Positions 25,898-33,103 of a stretch of 64,000 nt of DNA are shown one piece after another. Origin of the DNA: JACVRW01 sp963716215 (lineage in GTDB: Bacteria > Actinomycetota > Thermoleophilia > Solirubrobacterales > Thermoleophilaceae); contig OY970298.1 of the NCBI GenBank assembly GCA_963716215.1, positions 2,356,001-2,420,000 on the forward strand, written 5' to 3'. Under the pieces are notes generated by a model. It was not told the origin of the DNA, ran no database searches, and saw only the letters and a list, made by a program, of their open reading frames with translations. The stretch's first letter is position 1. Every line of letters starts with the position of its first letter. The position numbers were made by a program, and so were the translations under genes.

Positions 25898-27127
25898 ATG
25901 TCTGTCAAGGCACTGGCTTGCAAGGAATGTGGGACTGAGTACGAGCTCGAGGCGCGTTACGTCTGCGAGCAGTGCTTCGGACCGCTGGAGGTGAGCTACG
26001 ACTACACCTCGCTGGACTCGGCCTCCGCGAAGCGGCGCATCCAGGCCGGTCCGCAGAACCTGTGGCGCTACGCAGACTTCCTGCCGTTCGCCCAGCCGCC
26101 CAAGTACGCGCTGCCCGCGGGCGGCACGCCGCTGGTGCGCACGCCGCGGTTGGCCGAGGCGCTCGGGCTGCGCGACGTGTGGGTCAAGAACGACGCGGCC
26201 AACCCGACCCACTCGTTCAAGGATCGCGTGGTGTCGGTGGCGCTCGCGAAGGCCCAGGAGCTCGGCTTCCAGACGGTGGCCTGCGCGTCGACCGGCAACC
26301 TGGCCAACGCCGTCGCCGCCCACGCGGCGGCCGCGGGCCTCGAGTCGTACGTGTTCATCCCGGCGGACCTGGAGGAGCAGAAGATCCTCGCCACCGGGGT
26401 GTACGGGACCAAGCTCGTGACGGTGCGCGGGAACTACGACGACGTGAACCGGCTCTGCACCGAGCTGTCGGCCGACCGCGACTGGGCGTTCGTGAACGTG
26501 AACGTGCGCCCCTACTACGCGGAGGGGTCGAAGACGCTCGCCTACGAGATCGCCGAGGGGCTCGGCTTCGAGCTACCCGACCGCGTGGTGGCGCCGGTCG
26601 CGTCGGGCTCCCTGTTCACGAAGATCGCGCGCGGCTTCGACGAGTGGCGCGAGGTCGGGCTGATCGAGGGCGACACGCCAACGATGAACGGCGCGCAGGC
26701 CGAGGGCTGCTCGCCCGTCGCGCAGGCGTTCGACGCCGGCTGGGACATCTGCAAGCCGGTGAAGCCGAACACGATCGCGAAGTCGCTGGCGATCGGCAAC
26801 CCGGCGGACGGGCCTTACGCGCTGGAGCTGGCGCGCCGCAGCGGCGGTCGCATCGACGCCGTGACCGACGACGAGATTCGCGCCGGCATCCGACTACTGG
26901 CCCAGACGACCGGCATCTTCACCGAGACCGCAGGCGGCGTGACCACCGCGACGCTCGCGAAGCTCGCGGCGCGCGGCGACATCGACCCGGACGAGCGCGT
27001 GGTGCTCGTGATCACGGGCGAGGGCCTGAAGACGCTGGATGCCGTGCGGGGCACATTCGAGGCGCACGAGATCGACGCGAACGTCGAGTCGTTCGACTCG
27101 GCCCTGCCCGCGGCCGCCGCTGTTTAG
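25898..27127 (+). CDS. thrC: Threonine synthase
   Basis: The 409-residue PLP enzyme converts O-phosphohomoserine to threonine. It opens with a zinc-ribbon-like segment (CKECGTEYELEARYVCEQC) typical of this threonine synthase class. It carries the PLP lysine in THSFKDR (about residue 108), the cofactor-phosphate segment ASTGNLANAVAAHAAAAG and TETAGGVTTATLAKL near the end. AAAGGGG ends 7 nt before ATG 25898, a good ribosome-binding site. A SAM-I riboswitch covers its leader, which is not the usual partner for this gene. A related homoserine-branch activity cannot be ruled out from sequence alone. Confidence 0.92.
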   Translation: MSVKALACKECGTEYELEARYVCEQCFGPLEVSYDYTSLDSASAKRRIQAGPQNLWRYADFLPFAQPPKYALPAGGTPLVRTPRLAEALGLRDVWVKNDAANPTHSFKDRVVSVALAKAQELGFQTVACASTGNLANAVAAHAAAAGLESYVFIPADLEEQKILATGVYGTKLVTVRGNYDDVNRLCTELSADRDWAFVNVNVRPYYAEGSKTLAYEIAEGLGFELPDRVVAPVASGSLFTKIARGFDEWREVGLIEGDTPTMNGAQAEGCSPVAQAFDAGWDICKPVKPNTIAKSLAIGNPADGPYALELARRSGGRIDAVTDDEIRAGIRLLAQTTGIFTETAGGVTTATLAKLAARGDIDPDERVVLVITGEGLKTLDAVRGTFEAHEIDANVESFDSALPAAAAV

Positions 27128-27140
27128 ACTTTCCGGCCGC

Positions 27141-27416
27141 ATGGCAGTGACCGTCAAGATCCCGACGCAGCTCCGCAGCGTCACCGGTGGCGAAGGTGAG
27201 ACCACCGTCGACAGCGCCTCGACCGTCGGCGAGGTGCTCGACGGGCTCTACGAGCGCTTCGACGGCCTGCGTGACCGGATCGCCGAGGACGGCGGCCTGC
27301 GGCGCTTCGTGAACGTCTACGTCGGGGGCGAGGACATCCGCTTCCTCGACGGTCTCGACACGACGGTCGAGGACGGCGACGAGGTCACGATCCTGCCTGC
27401 CGTGGCTGGCGGCTGA
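27141..27416 (+). CDS. MoaD/ThiS-family ubiquitin-like sulfur-carrier protein
   Basis: The 91-residue protein has the beta-grasp pattern VTVKIPTQLRSVTGG...VDSASTVGEVLDGLYERFDGLRDRI and ends in AVAGG. The terminal double glycine is where an E1-like enzyme adenylates the protein and sulfur is loaded. Relatives supply sulfur for molybdopterin, thiamine or cysteine (CysO) synthesis. Sitting 13 nt after thrC, it may serve amino-acid sulfur transfer, but no partner E1 or cysteine synthase is in the window. A TAGACT box lies 10 nt before the ATG. Confidence 0.85.
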   Translation: MAVTVKIPTQLRSVTGGEGETTVDSASTVGEVLDGLYERFDGLRDRIAEDGGLRRFVNVYVGGEDIRFLDGLDTTVEDGDEVTILPAVAGG

Positions 27417-27422
27417 GTTGGC

Positions 27423-28376
27423 CTGAGCACGCTCGTCACAGGTGCGCAGGGCTTCGTCGGCGCGTGGCTGGCCCAGCGGCTCCTGGACGACGGGCGCAGG
27501 GTCGTCGCGCTGCGGCGGGACTTCGATCCGGAGGCCCGCTTTCGCACCGAGGGGGTGGAGGAGCGCTGCACGGTGGCGCTTGCCGACCTGACCGACCACG
27601 ACGCACTCGTGCGGGTCCTCAACGAGCACGAGGTCGACGAGGTCTTCCATCTGGCGGCCCAGACGATCGTGGGCAGGGCGAACCGCTCGCCGCTCGGCAC
27701 CTGGGAAGCCAACGTGCGCGGTACGTACACGCTGCTGGAGGCGTGCCGCAGCCTCGGAGCCGTCCGGCGCGTGGTGGTGGCCTCGTCGGACAAGGCCTAC
27801 GGCGAGCACGACGAGCTCCCGTACCGCGAGGACTTCGCGCTCCGGCCGCGCTACCCGTACGACGTGTCGAAGGCCTGCGCCGACCTGATCGCGCGCTCGT
27901 ATGCCGCCACGCACGACCTGCCGGTGGCGGTCACACGGCTGGCGAACGTCTACGGGCCGGGTGACCTCAACTGGTCGCGGATCATCCCCGACACCGCTCG
28001 CGCGCTCGCGCGAGGGGAGCGGCCGGTGATCCGCTCCGACGGGTCGCCCGAGCGCGACTACCTGTACGTGGAGGACGCCGTGGACGCCTACCTGGCGGTC
28101 GGCGCGTCACTGGAGCGCCGAGAGCTCGCCGGCCGCGCGTGGAACGCCGGCTGGGGGAGGCCGATCGCGGTCATCGACCTCGTGCGCACGCTGATCGAGG
28201 TGTCGGGTCGAGCGCTCGAGCCAGACGTGCGCGGCCAGGGCAAGCCGCACGGGGAGATCGACCGGCAGTACCTCGACTCCACGGCGATCCGCGAGGAGCT
28301 CTCGTGGGAGCCGCGCTGGGACCTCGAACGGGGCCTCGCGGCGACCTGGGAGTGGTACGAGCGCCGCTGCGCCTAG
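27423..28376 (+). CDS. NAD-dependent sugar-nucleotide epimerase/dehydratase, apparent CTG start
   Basis: The extended-SDR protein starts with a complete nucleotide-binding site STLVTGAQGFVGAWLAQRLL. It has the active-site serine region VVVASSDKAYGEHDELPY, the YxxxK pair in YDVSK, and a late ERDYLYVEDAVDAYL, as in GDP-mannose 4,6-dehydratase and CDP-glucose 4,6-dehydratase relatives. The frame has no ATG, GTG or TTG before the Rossmann motif. CTG 27423, 6 nt after the moaD stop, is the only sensible initiation point and gives 317 residues. The next usable start, GTG 27555, would remove the entire cofactor site. The role is in making a deoxy or branched sugar nucleotide; the substrate is unknown. 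Confidence 0.82.
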   Translation: MSTLVTGAQGFVGAWLAQRLLDDGRRVVALRRDFDPEARFRTEGVEERCTVALADLTDHDALVRVLNEHEVDEVFHLAAQTIVGRANRSPLGTWEANVRGTYTLLEACRSLGAVRRVVVASSDKAYGEHDELPYREDFALRPRYPYDVSKACADLIARSYAATHDLPVAVTRLANVYGPGDLNWSRIIPDTARALARGERPVIRSDGSPERDYLYVEDAVDAYLAVGASLERRELAGRAWNAGWGRPIAVIDLVRTLIEVSGRALEPDVRGQGKPHGEIDRQYLDSTAIREELSWEPRWDLERGLAATWEWYERRCA

Positions 28377-28476
28377 ACCCGACCTCAGGTCGAAACGCGG
28401 CGGCTGATCTTTCGACACCGGTCCATAGGCCCAGTCGCAGCGCTGATCGACGATATGCGCATGGCGGAGCCGCGGA

Positions 28477-29547
28477 TCAAGCGCTATGCGCTGGTGCAGA
28501 ACGCGGCGCCGGACGGGGTCCGGCGCTTTCACCTGGCGCGGGTTGCATCGACGTCGCGCGTGCGTGGGGCTGAGCGCCTCGAACGGATGGAGGAGATAGC
28601 GGCCCTTGACCGGCACGAGGACGACGCCGCAGCCCGAAACGGGGACGCCCCCCGCGCCTGACCGTCCAGAGCCGGTCGGCGCCCGCCCATGCGGCGAAGC
28701 AGAAGCCTCCGAGCGTTCCCGTGACCGTCAGCAGCACACCGGCGGCGGCCGCGGCGGCGACGCCGTCGCTGCCGAGGATCAGCACCGAGGCGGCGGCGCC
28801 CACGGCGGGGCCCACCGGCAGCTGGCCGAGCGTGACGACCGCGATCAGCACGGCGATCGCGTCGAAGAGGGACGCGTCCACACCGACCGCGTGCAGCAGC
28901 AGCCAGTTGCGGAAGATCTGGGCGAACACCGCGATCATCACGAACCCGAACACCCTGCTGCCGCCGTCCAGGGAGCGGAGCACGGCCAGGCCGGCCCACA
29001 GCTTGCGGCCCTCGCGCCGGGCCAGGTGGCGCAGGCCGGTGCTCAGCGCCGCCACGACGGCGAACGCCACGATCGGCAACCACCACGGCAGCCCGAGCGG
29101 CGCGACCAGCGTGAACGAGGTGAGCGCCGCCAGCATCGCCTCGATCGTGAGGATCGGGAACTCCGCCGCGATCAGCGTCGGCACCTGGGGGCAGACGTCG
29201 GGCGACGATCGCCTCAGGGCCGCGATCCGGGCCGCGACCCCGAGGTGCCCGTTGATCACGCCACCCACTACCTGCATGCTCGACGCGCGGAACAGGACAC
29301 GGCGGGGGACGGTCCCGCCGGCCGCCTCGATGGTGCGGTGCCATGCCTCGCTGCGGGAGACCAGCGCAACGATCTGGAGCAGCACGGTGACCGCGAGCAC
29401 CCACCAGGCGGCGCTGGTGAGCGCCGTCTCGAACTCCTCGCGGCGCCCGGCAAGCGCGAGCACCAGGGCGCCCACGGTGATCAGCGATCCCGCGATCGTG
29501 ATCGCGGTCCGGTGGCGGCGCCCGAAGGCGCGAATCCCCGCCGCCAC
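28477..29547 (-). CDS. Flippase-like integral membrane protein (UPF0104/LPG synthase TM-like)
   Basis: The 356-residue protein has seven or eight membrane helices and the layout of lysylphosphatidylglycerol-synthase-type transmembrane proteins: helices from AITIAGSLITVGALVLALAG onward, an amphipathic SSMQVVGGVINGHLGVAARIAALRR stretch, and LGQLPVGPAVGAAASVLIL. Such proteins move or modify lipids or lipid-linked sugars. A 60-residue arginine/proline-rich tail after RLWTVRRGG appears disordered and cytoplasmic. GTG 29547 is the start. It is divergent from UspA and convergent with the epimerase gene. Confidence 0.75.
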   Translation of the reverse strand: MAAGIRAFGRRHRTAITIAGSLITVGALVLALAGRREEFETALTSAAWWVLAVTVLLQIVALVSRSEAWHRTIEAAGGTVPRRVLFRASSMQVVGGVINGHLGVAARIAALRRSSPDVCPQVPTLIAAEFPILTIEAMLAALTSFTLVAPLGLPWWLPIVAFAVVAALSTGLRHLARREGRKLWAGLAVLRSLDGGSRVFGFVMIAVFAQIFRNWLLLHAVGVDASLFDAIAVLIAVVTLGQLPVGPAVGAAASVLILGSDGVAAAAAAGVLLTVTGTLGGFCFAAWAGADRLWTVRRGGRPRFGLRRRPRAGQGPLSPPSVRGAQPHARATSMQPAPGESAGPRPAPRSAPAHSA

Positions 29548-29552
29548 GGGTC

Positions 29553-29756
29553 TTACGGGGTGCGGCGTCCGAGCAGCTTTGCCTGACGCTTGGCCGCCGC
29601 GGCATTGCGAATCGCGGCGCGCTCGCGCTCATACGTCTCGCGCTCGGCCTTGCCCGCCTTGCGCGCATCCGCGTTACGGGAGGCGACTCCTTCGCGCGTC
29701 TCCTTCCAGGCGGCCTCGCCGCGGGTGGAAGGGGTGAAGTCGGAGCTGCCGGCCAT
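29553..29756 (-). CDS. Small charged protein, function unknown
   Basis: The 67-residue protein (MAGSSDFTPSTRGEAAWKETREGVASRNADARKAGK...) is rich in Arg, Lys, Ala and Glu, with no hydrophobic segment. It is predicted to be largely helical, ending RQAKLLGRRTP. ATG 29756 is chosen; it lies 5 nt upstream of the flippase-like gene on the same strand, suggesting coupling. It could bind nucleic acid through its basic helix. No recognisable family motif. Confidence 0.55.
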   Translation of the reverse strand: MAGSSDFTPSTRGEAAWKETREGVASRNADARKAGKAERETYERERAAIRNAAAAKRQAKLLGRRTP

Positions 29757-29861
29757 ACGTACCGTCCTAGCGGCTCCCACGGGTAAAGGACCACTGGGGG
29801 GCGCAGGGAGCGCGACACCCGACTGTGGGACTCATACGAGCATACTCCCGAACCAGTCGGT

Positions 29862-30059
29862 CTACTCGAGGCCGCGGCGAACCGTCACCAGATGGCCGGG
29901 GTTGACTCCGAAGCGCTCCCCGTCGGTCGCCTGCTCGAACCACGCCAGCGTGCCCGCGCTGCTGCGCGCGGCGTTCTCGAGCTTCTTGGCGACCTCGTCG
30001 AGCTCGCCGTTGACCTCGAGGGCCTCGCCGGTGGTGAGGAGAAGAGTGGTGGTGGCCAT
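29862..30059 (-). CDS. Small hypothetical protein
   Basis: The 65-residue protein (MATTTLLLTTGEALEVNGELDEVAKKLENAARSSAGTLAWF...) reads as a strand-helix-strand unit: a hydrophobic strand, a helix VAKKLENAAR, and a final strand HLVTVRRGLE. It resembles small beta-alpha-beta domains often found as short standalone proteins in actinobacteria. It has good codon structure but no assigned function. It is divergent from uspA. Confidence 0.55.
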   Translation of the reverse strand: MATTTLLLTTGEALEVNGELDEVAKKLENAARSSAGTLAWFEQATDGERFGVNPGHLVTVRRGLE

Positions 30060-30149
30060 CTGAAAGTGCGCGGAGCCTATCGGAGCGCCCGCGCGCGATC
30101 GCGCCGCCCCCGGTGGACATCGCGACGCCGGTTTGGGAGGCTCGCCCGG

Positions 30150-30578
30150 ATGCTCTCGACGGTGGCTGTGGGAACTGACGGGTCGGCAACCGCGTCGAAG
30201 GCGGTCGAGGCGGCGGCCGAGATCGCGCGGCGCTTCGACGCGAAGCTCGTTCTGCTGAGCGCCTTCCAGGGCGCGGGCGGGCCCCCGCGGGGTGCGCAGA
30301 GCGGCTCGGCGGAGGTGCAGTGGGCGTTCAACAACGACGCCCGGGTGCGCGAGCTGCTCAGCAGGACCGAGCAGGACCTCCGCGACCGAGAGATCGACTG
30401 CACAACGCTGCTCGACGAGGGCGACCCCGCCGAGGTGCTGGTCCGGCTGGCGGAGGAGTGCCAGGCCGACCTGCTGGTGATCGGCAGCGTCGGGATGCAG
30501 CGTCGGGTGCTCGGGAGCGTGCCGAACACCGTCACGCACAAGGCGCCCTGCTCGGTCTACGTCGTGAAGACCACCTAG
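30150..30578 (+). CDS. Universal stress protein (UspA family)
   Basis: The 142-residue single-domain UspA starts MLSTVAVGTDGSATASKAVEAAAEIARRF and ends with the nucleotide-binding signature LLVIGSVGMQRRVLGSVPNTVTHKAPCSVYVVK (the G-2x-G-9x-G-S/T pattern), so ATP binding is likely. A GGGAGG about 9 nt before ATG 30150 gives a clear ribosome-binding site. Its TAG stop shares a CTAG palindrome with the stop of the opposing SnoaL gene. Confidence 0.93.
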   Translation: MLSTVAVGTDGSATASKAVEAAAEIARRFDAKLVLLSAFQGAGGPPRGAQSGSAEVQWAFNNDARVRELLSRTEQDLRDREIDCTTLLDEGDPAEVLVRLAEECQADLLVIGSVGMQRRVLGSVPNTVTHKAPCSVYVVKTT

Positions 30579-31387
30579 GCCTGGTCGGCCCGGTCCACGG
30601 CCTCGAGCGCCTGGCTGCGGTCCCGATACAGCCGGACGCGGGTGACCTTCCGATCGATCACGGTCACCACCCAGGCGGCGCGCGCATCGACTTGGGCGCC
30701 GCTCGCACGTCCCTTGCCGGTGGAGCGGACGAGCACGACGACCTCATCCCCGGCCGCGAGGGTGTCCTCGATCTCGACGTGGAACTCGTTCCAGGTCTCC
30801 GCGATCTCGCTGCGGAAGCGCATCGCCCCCTCGATGCCGGTGTAGACGGCCGGGTTCAGGACGCGCTCGGACGCGTCGATCACGAGATCGGGCGAGAAAT
30901 CAGCCGCCGCCGCCTCGAAGTCGCGGCGGTCCCAGGCCTCGAACCCGCGCCGGACGATGTCGACGTTGTGCTCCGACATCGCGTGCGCGTCGAGCCCGAC
31001 CGCCTCGAGCGCCTCGGTCTTGCTCGCAAAGAGCTCCCCGCGCACGATCAGCCCGTCTCCGAAGGTCCAGGCGAACGCCACCTCCGGGCCGGAGGTGAAG
31101 TCGCCGCCGCTGATCCCGCTGAGGCGCCCGCGCGCGTCGAGGGCGCCGACCACCCCGACGATCGTCTCGCCGGCGTCGACGAGCTGATCGAGGCGGAAGC
31201 GGACGGGACCCATGACCGCCTCGAGCTGCTCGATCACGGCGCGGAGCTCCTCGCGGCCGTGAACCCAGCCGCTGAGGAGGGTCTTCATCTCCACGTTCGG
31301 GTCGAACGTGGCGAGCGCCTCGTCCAGGTCCCCCCGGTTGAAGGCCTCCAGACCGCGCCGCACGGTTTCGACGTGCTCCTGCGACAT
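30575..31387 (-). CDS. Tandem two-domain SnoaL-like protein (array member 1)
   Basis: The 270-residue protein is two NTF2-fold domains in one frame. Domain 1 starts MSQEHVETVRRGLEAFNRGDLDEAL and ends ASKTEALEAVGLDAHA; domain 2 then starts MSEHNVDIVRRGFEAWDRRD. Each half has the family's N-terminal helix, the central FRLDQLVDAG or FHVEIEDTLAAGDEVVV strands and the EALEAVG end. The methionine at the joint and the repeated start motif show that two formerly separate genes have been joined, with the stop codon and ribosome-binding site lost. A GATACT box lies 8 nt before the ATG. It is the last member of the left array. The catalytic role is unknown. Confidence 0.8.
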   Translation of the reverse strand: MSQEHVETVRRGLEAFNRGDLDEALATFDPNVEMKTLLSGWVHGREELRAVIEQLEAVMGPVRFRLDQLVDAGETIVGVVGALDARGRLSGISGGDFTSGPEVAFAWTFGDGLIVRGELFASKTEALEAVGLDAHAMSEHNVDIVRRGFEAWDRRDFEAAAADFSPDLVIDASERVLNPAVYTGIEGAMRFRSEIAETWNEFHVEIEDTLAAGDEVVVLVRSTGKGRASGAQVDARAAWVVTVIDRKVTRVRLYRDRSQALEAVDRADQA

Positions 31388-31395
31388 AGGTCGCC

Positions 31396-31401
31396 AGTAT
31401 C
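31396..31401 (-). promoter_or_regulatory. Conserved GATACTG element before array member 1
   Basis: GATACT on the minus strand ends 8 nt before the start codon at 31387. The same element occurs before the array heads at 32497 (8 nt) and 36150 (9 nt) but not before internal array genes. It keeps the two key -10 positions (second A, sixth T), so it may be a leaderless promoter. Confidence 0.45.
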
Positions 31402-31406
31402 TCGCG

Positions 31407-31784
31407 CTATTCCGACAGGCCGGCGGCTTCGAGGGCCTCGGCCGGGTCGTTGAACCAGCGGAAGCGAATCGCGCGGCCGTCCTTGATGGTCCAGATGTAG
31501 CCCTGCCGCCACTGGATCTCGACGCCGCTGGCGCCGGTGCCCCGCGCGATCCCGATCACCACCACGTCGTCGCCGACGTCGATGTATCGCTGCGCGTCGA
31601 TCCTGAAGTCCGGGTAGACGTCGCGGACGCCATCGAGCGCGTCGCGGTCGTGGCGAATGCCCGCCTCAACCGCATACGGTGGATTGACGTACTCGAGGTC
31701 GGGGACGATCAGGTGAGCGACGGACGTTCGCTTCGCCCACCCGTCATAGATCGCCCGGACGATGTCCACGTTCTCCTGCGACAT
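31407..31784 (-). CDS. SnoaL-like protein (array member 2)
   Basis: The 125-residue NTF2-fold protein starts MSQENVDIVRAIYDGWAKR and ends DPAEALEAAGLSE, with the central YPDFRIDAQRYIDVGDDVVVIG strands. ATG 31784 follows the stop of member 3 by 2 nt, and the GGAG in the last codons of member 3 is its only ribosome-binding site. In its own last codons GGAG has become GGAA, and the next gene has its own promoter-like box instead. Function unknown; small hydrophobic ligand binding is typical of the fold. Confidence 0.8.
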   Translation of the reverse strand: MSQENVDIVRAIYDGWAKRTSVAHLIVPDLEYVNPPYAVEAGIRHDRDALDGVRDVYPDFRIDAQRYIDVGDDVVVIGIARGTGASGVEIQWRQGYIWTIKDGRAIRFRWFNDPAEALEAAGLSE

Positions 31785-31786
31785 CG

Positions 31787-32092
31787 CTACTCCGGCAGCT
31801 CCGCGGCTTCGAGGGCCTCCTCCCAGGATGGAAAGAAGCGGGCCTTGCCGATCTTGCCCGCCCGAAAGTCCCACGCGCAGCTTCCCATCGGTTGGCGAAC
31901 CGCCACCTCGGAGCCCCTGATCAGCCCGGCCATCTCGCCGAGCCAGACGACCTTGTCGTCGAGGTCACGGATCTCGCAAGCGGCGACGGTGTACTCGTCG
32001 AAGCTGTCGTTCCAGCCGCGCATGACGTCGACGCCCCCCGAGTTCCAGGCGTCAACTGCCTTGCGCACCAGTTCGACGTTCTCCTGCGACAT
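31787..32092 (-). CDS. Short SnoaL-like protein with internal deletion (array member 3)
   Basis: The 101-residue product begins MSQENVELVRKAVDAWNSGGVDVM and ends WEEALEAAELPE, but it lacks about 25-30 residues between the first helix and the GWNDSFDEYTV segment. Its neighbours carry there the EVEW...YRGHEG part that forms the mouth of the NTF2 pocket. The frame is intact on both sides, so the loss was in frame. It may be a decaying or specialised copy. ATG 32092 lies 3 nt after the stop of member 4. Confidence 0.7.
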   Translation of the reverse strand: MSQENVELVRKAVDAWNSGGVDVMRGWNDSFDEYTVAACEIRDLDDKVVWLGEMAGLIRGSEVAVRQPMGSCAWDFRAGKIGKARFFPSWEEALEAAELPE

Positions 32093-32095
32093 CGG

Positions 32096-32497
32096 CTACT
32101 CCGACAGCCCCACGGCTTCGAGGGCCTCGCGCCGATCGTGGAACCACTCGAGACGGACGATCTTGCCGCCTCGCAGCGTCCACAGGTGCGACTCGTCCTG
32201 CGTGAAGGCCACCCCGTCCGGGCTCGTCTTCGCGATGAAGGTGGTGAAGCACAGGACTCGATCGTCCAAGTCCCGGAACTCCATCGGATCGCAACAGCCG
32301 CTGTGGAAGGCGGCATCCAGGCTGTCCATCGCAGCAGACCAGCCCTCATGGCCGTGCCGGGTGCCCGGCTCTACTGCGTAGCCCGGGTTCACCCATTCGA
32401 AGTCGCCGCCGATGAACGCCAGGGCCGCGTCACGACCGTTCGGCCCGTTCCACGCTTCGTACAGCGCTCTCACGACCTCCACGTTCTCCTCCGACAT
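32096..32497 (-). CDS. SnoaL-like protein, head of the left array (member 4)
   Basis: The 133-residue NTF2-fold protein starts MSEENVEVVRALYEAWNGPNG and contains FEWVNPGYAVEPGTRHGHEGW and FRDLDDRVLCFTTF, ending REALEAVGLSE. It is first in a run of closely spaced minus-strand genes. A GATACT box lies 8 nt before its ATG. The attachment-site repeat begins 27 nt upstream, so the integrated element has replaced the DNA that originally lay in front of this promoter. Function unknown. Confidence 0.8.
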   Translation of the reverse strand: MSEENVEVVRALYEAWNGPNGRDAALAFIGGDFEWVNPGYAVEPGTRHGHEGWSAAMDSLDAAFHSGCCDPMEFRDLDDRVLCFTTFIAKTSPDGVAFTQDESHLWTLRGGKIVRLEWFHDRREALEAVGLSE

Positions 32498-32505
32498 CGT
32501 GGGTC

Positions 32506-32511
32506 AGTATC
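32506..32511 (-). promoter_or_regulatory. Conserved GATACTG element at the left array head
   Basis: GATACT ends 8 nt before the start codon at 32497, matching the elements at 31396 and 36160. The position where a -35 box would lie falls inside the attachment-site repeat at 32524-32572. Confidence 0.45.
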
Positions 32512-32523
32512 CACCCCGGCGCG

Positions 32524-32572
32524 GAGGTACGCGCCCGGGAGGATTCGAACCTCCGACTTCTGCCTCCGGAGG
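32524..32572 (+). repeat. Left attachment-site repeat (49 bp, partial tRNA-Arg copy)
   Basis: These 49 bases are identical to 41293-41341. They contain the tRNA-Arg 3' part (anticodon arm, variable region, T arm, acceptor 3' strand) plus 7 bases beyond the 3' end. The D arm and 5' acceptor strand are absent here, so this is not a tRNA gene but the duplicated end left by site-specific integration. Confidence 0.9.
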
Positions 32573-32728
32573 CAAGCAGCCAGATCGGCCCAGTGGGTCG
32601 GGGTTCCGCTCCACAAGCGGGCTCCGGCCCTCTCTCGTTGATTTGCCTGGCCGCTGGCGTTGTCGTGGTTTGCCGTGGTTTGTCGGGGTGTTGGTCACTG
32701 GCGACCATTCGCCGGGCCGCCCGATGGG

Positions 32729-32923
32729 TTGCATGACCCAACGGCGACAGAAGCGGACAAGAACGCCCTCTTGTCTCCGGCCGACGTTGCACGCGTGGCC
32801 GCCATCTCCCGCAAGACGGTCTACCGCGAGATCGACCGCGGCGAGCTGCCCGCAATTCACGTCGGCCGCCAGCTGCGCATCGACCCCACGGATCTCAACC
32901 AGTACCTGGGGCGCACACCATGA
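32729..32923 (+). CDS. Excisionase-like helix-turn-helix protein (MerR/AlpA type)
   Basis: The product ends LLSPADVARVAAISRKTVYREIDRGELPAIHVGRQLRIDPTDLNQYLGRTP, a compact winged HTH of the excise/AlpA type that bends att-site DNA or acts as a regulator. The start is uncertain: TTG 32729 is used, a GTG/TTG further upstream (to 32660) is open, and TTG at about 32774 would give only the domain. It lies just inside the left attachment repeat, the classic place for xis. Its stop overlaps an ATG (ATGA), but the frame that follows cannot be recognised. Confidence 0.75.
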   Translation: MHDPTATEADKNALLSPADVARVAAISRKTVYREIDRGELPAIHVGRQLRIDPTDLNQYLGRTP

Positions 32924-33103
32924 CGTCCAACCTGCCTCAGGGACACGCGCCTGACCGGGGAAGAGGTCGCGCGGCTACAGCCGCCAGGGCCTGTCCCGAC
33001 ACCGGGTTCGTCGTCAACAGCTCCAGTCCGGCCGGGGTCCGCGCCGTGTTATCTCCTGCGCCGCGCGACCCCGCGCCGGGCTGGGGTTCTCCATGGGGTA
33101 CCG

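Noticed and set aside
28455..28661. A 68-codon plus-strand frame between the epimerase and the membrane protein gene
   Set aside because: It lies almost wholly opposite the disordered tail of the flippase-like gene and has no supporting motif or ribosome-binding site.
32531..32572. Possible second tRNA-Arg gene
   Set aside because: Only the anticodon-to-3' part is present; the D arm and 5' acceptor strand are missing, so it is an attachment-site fragment.
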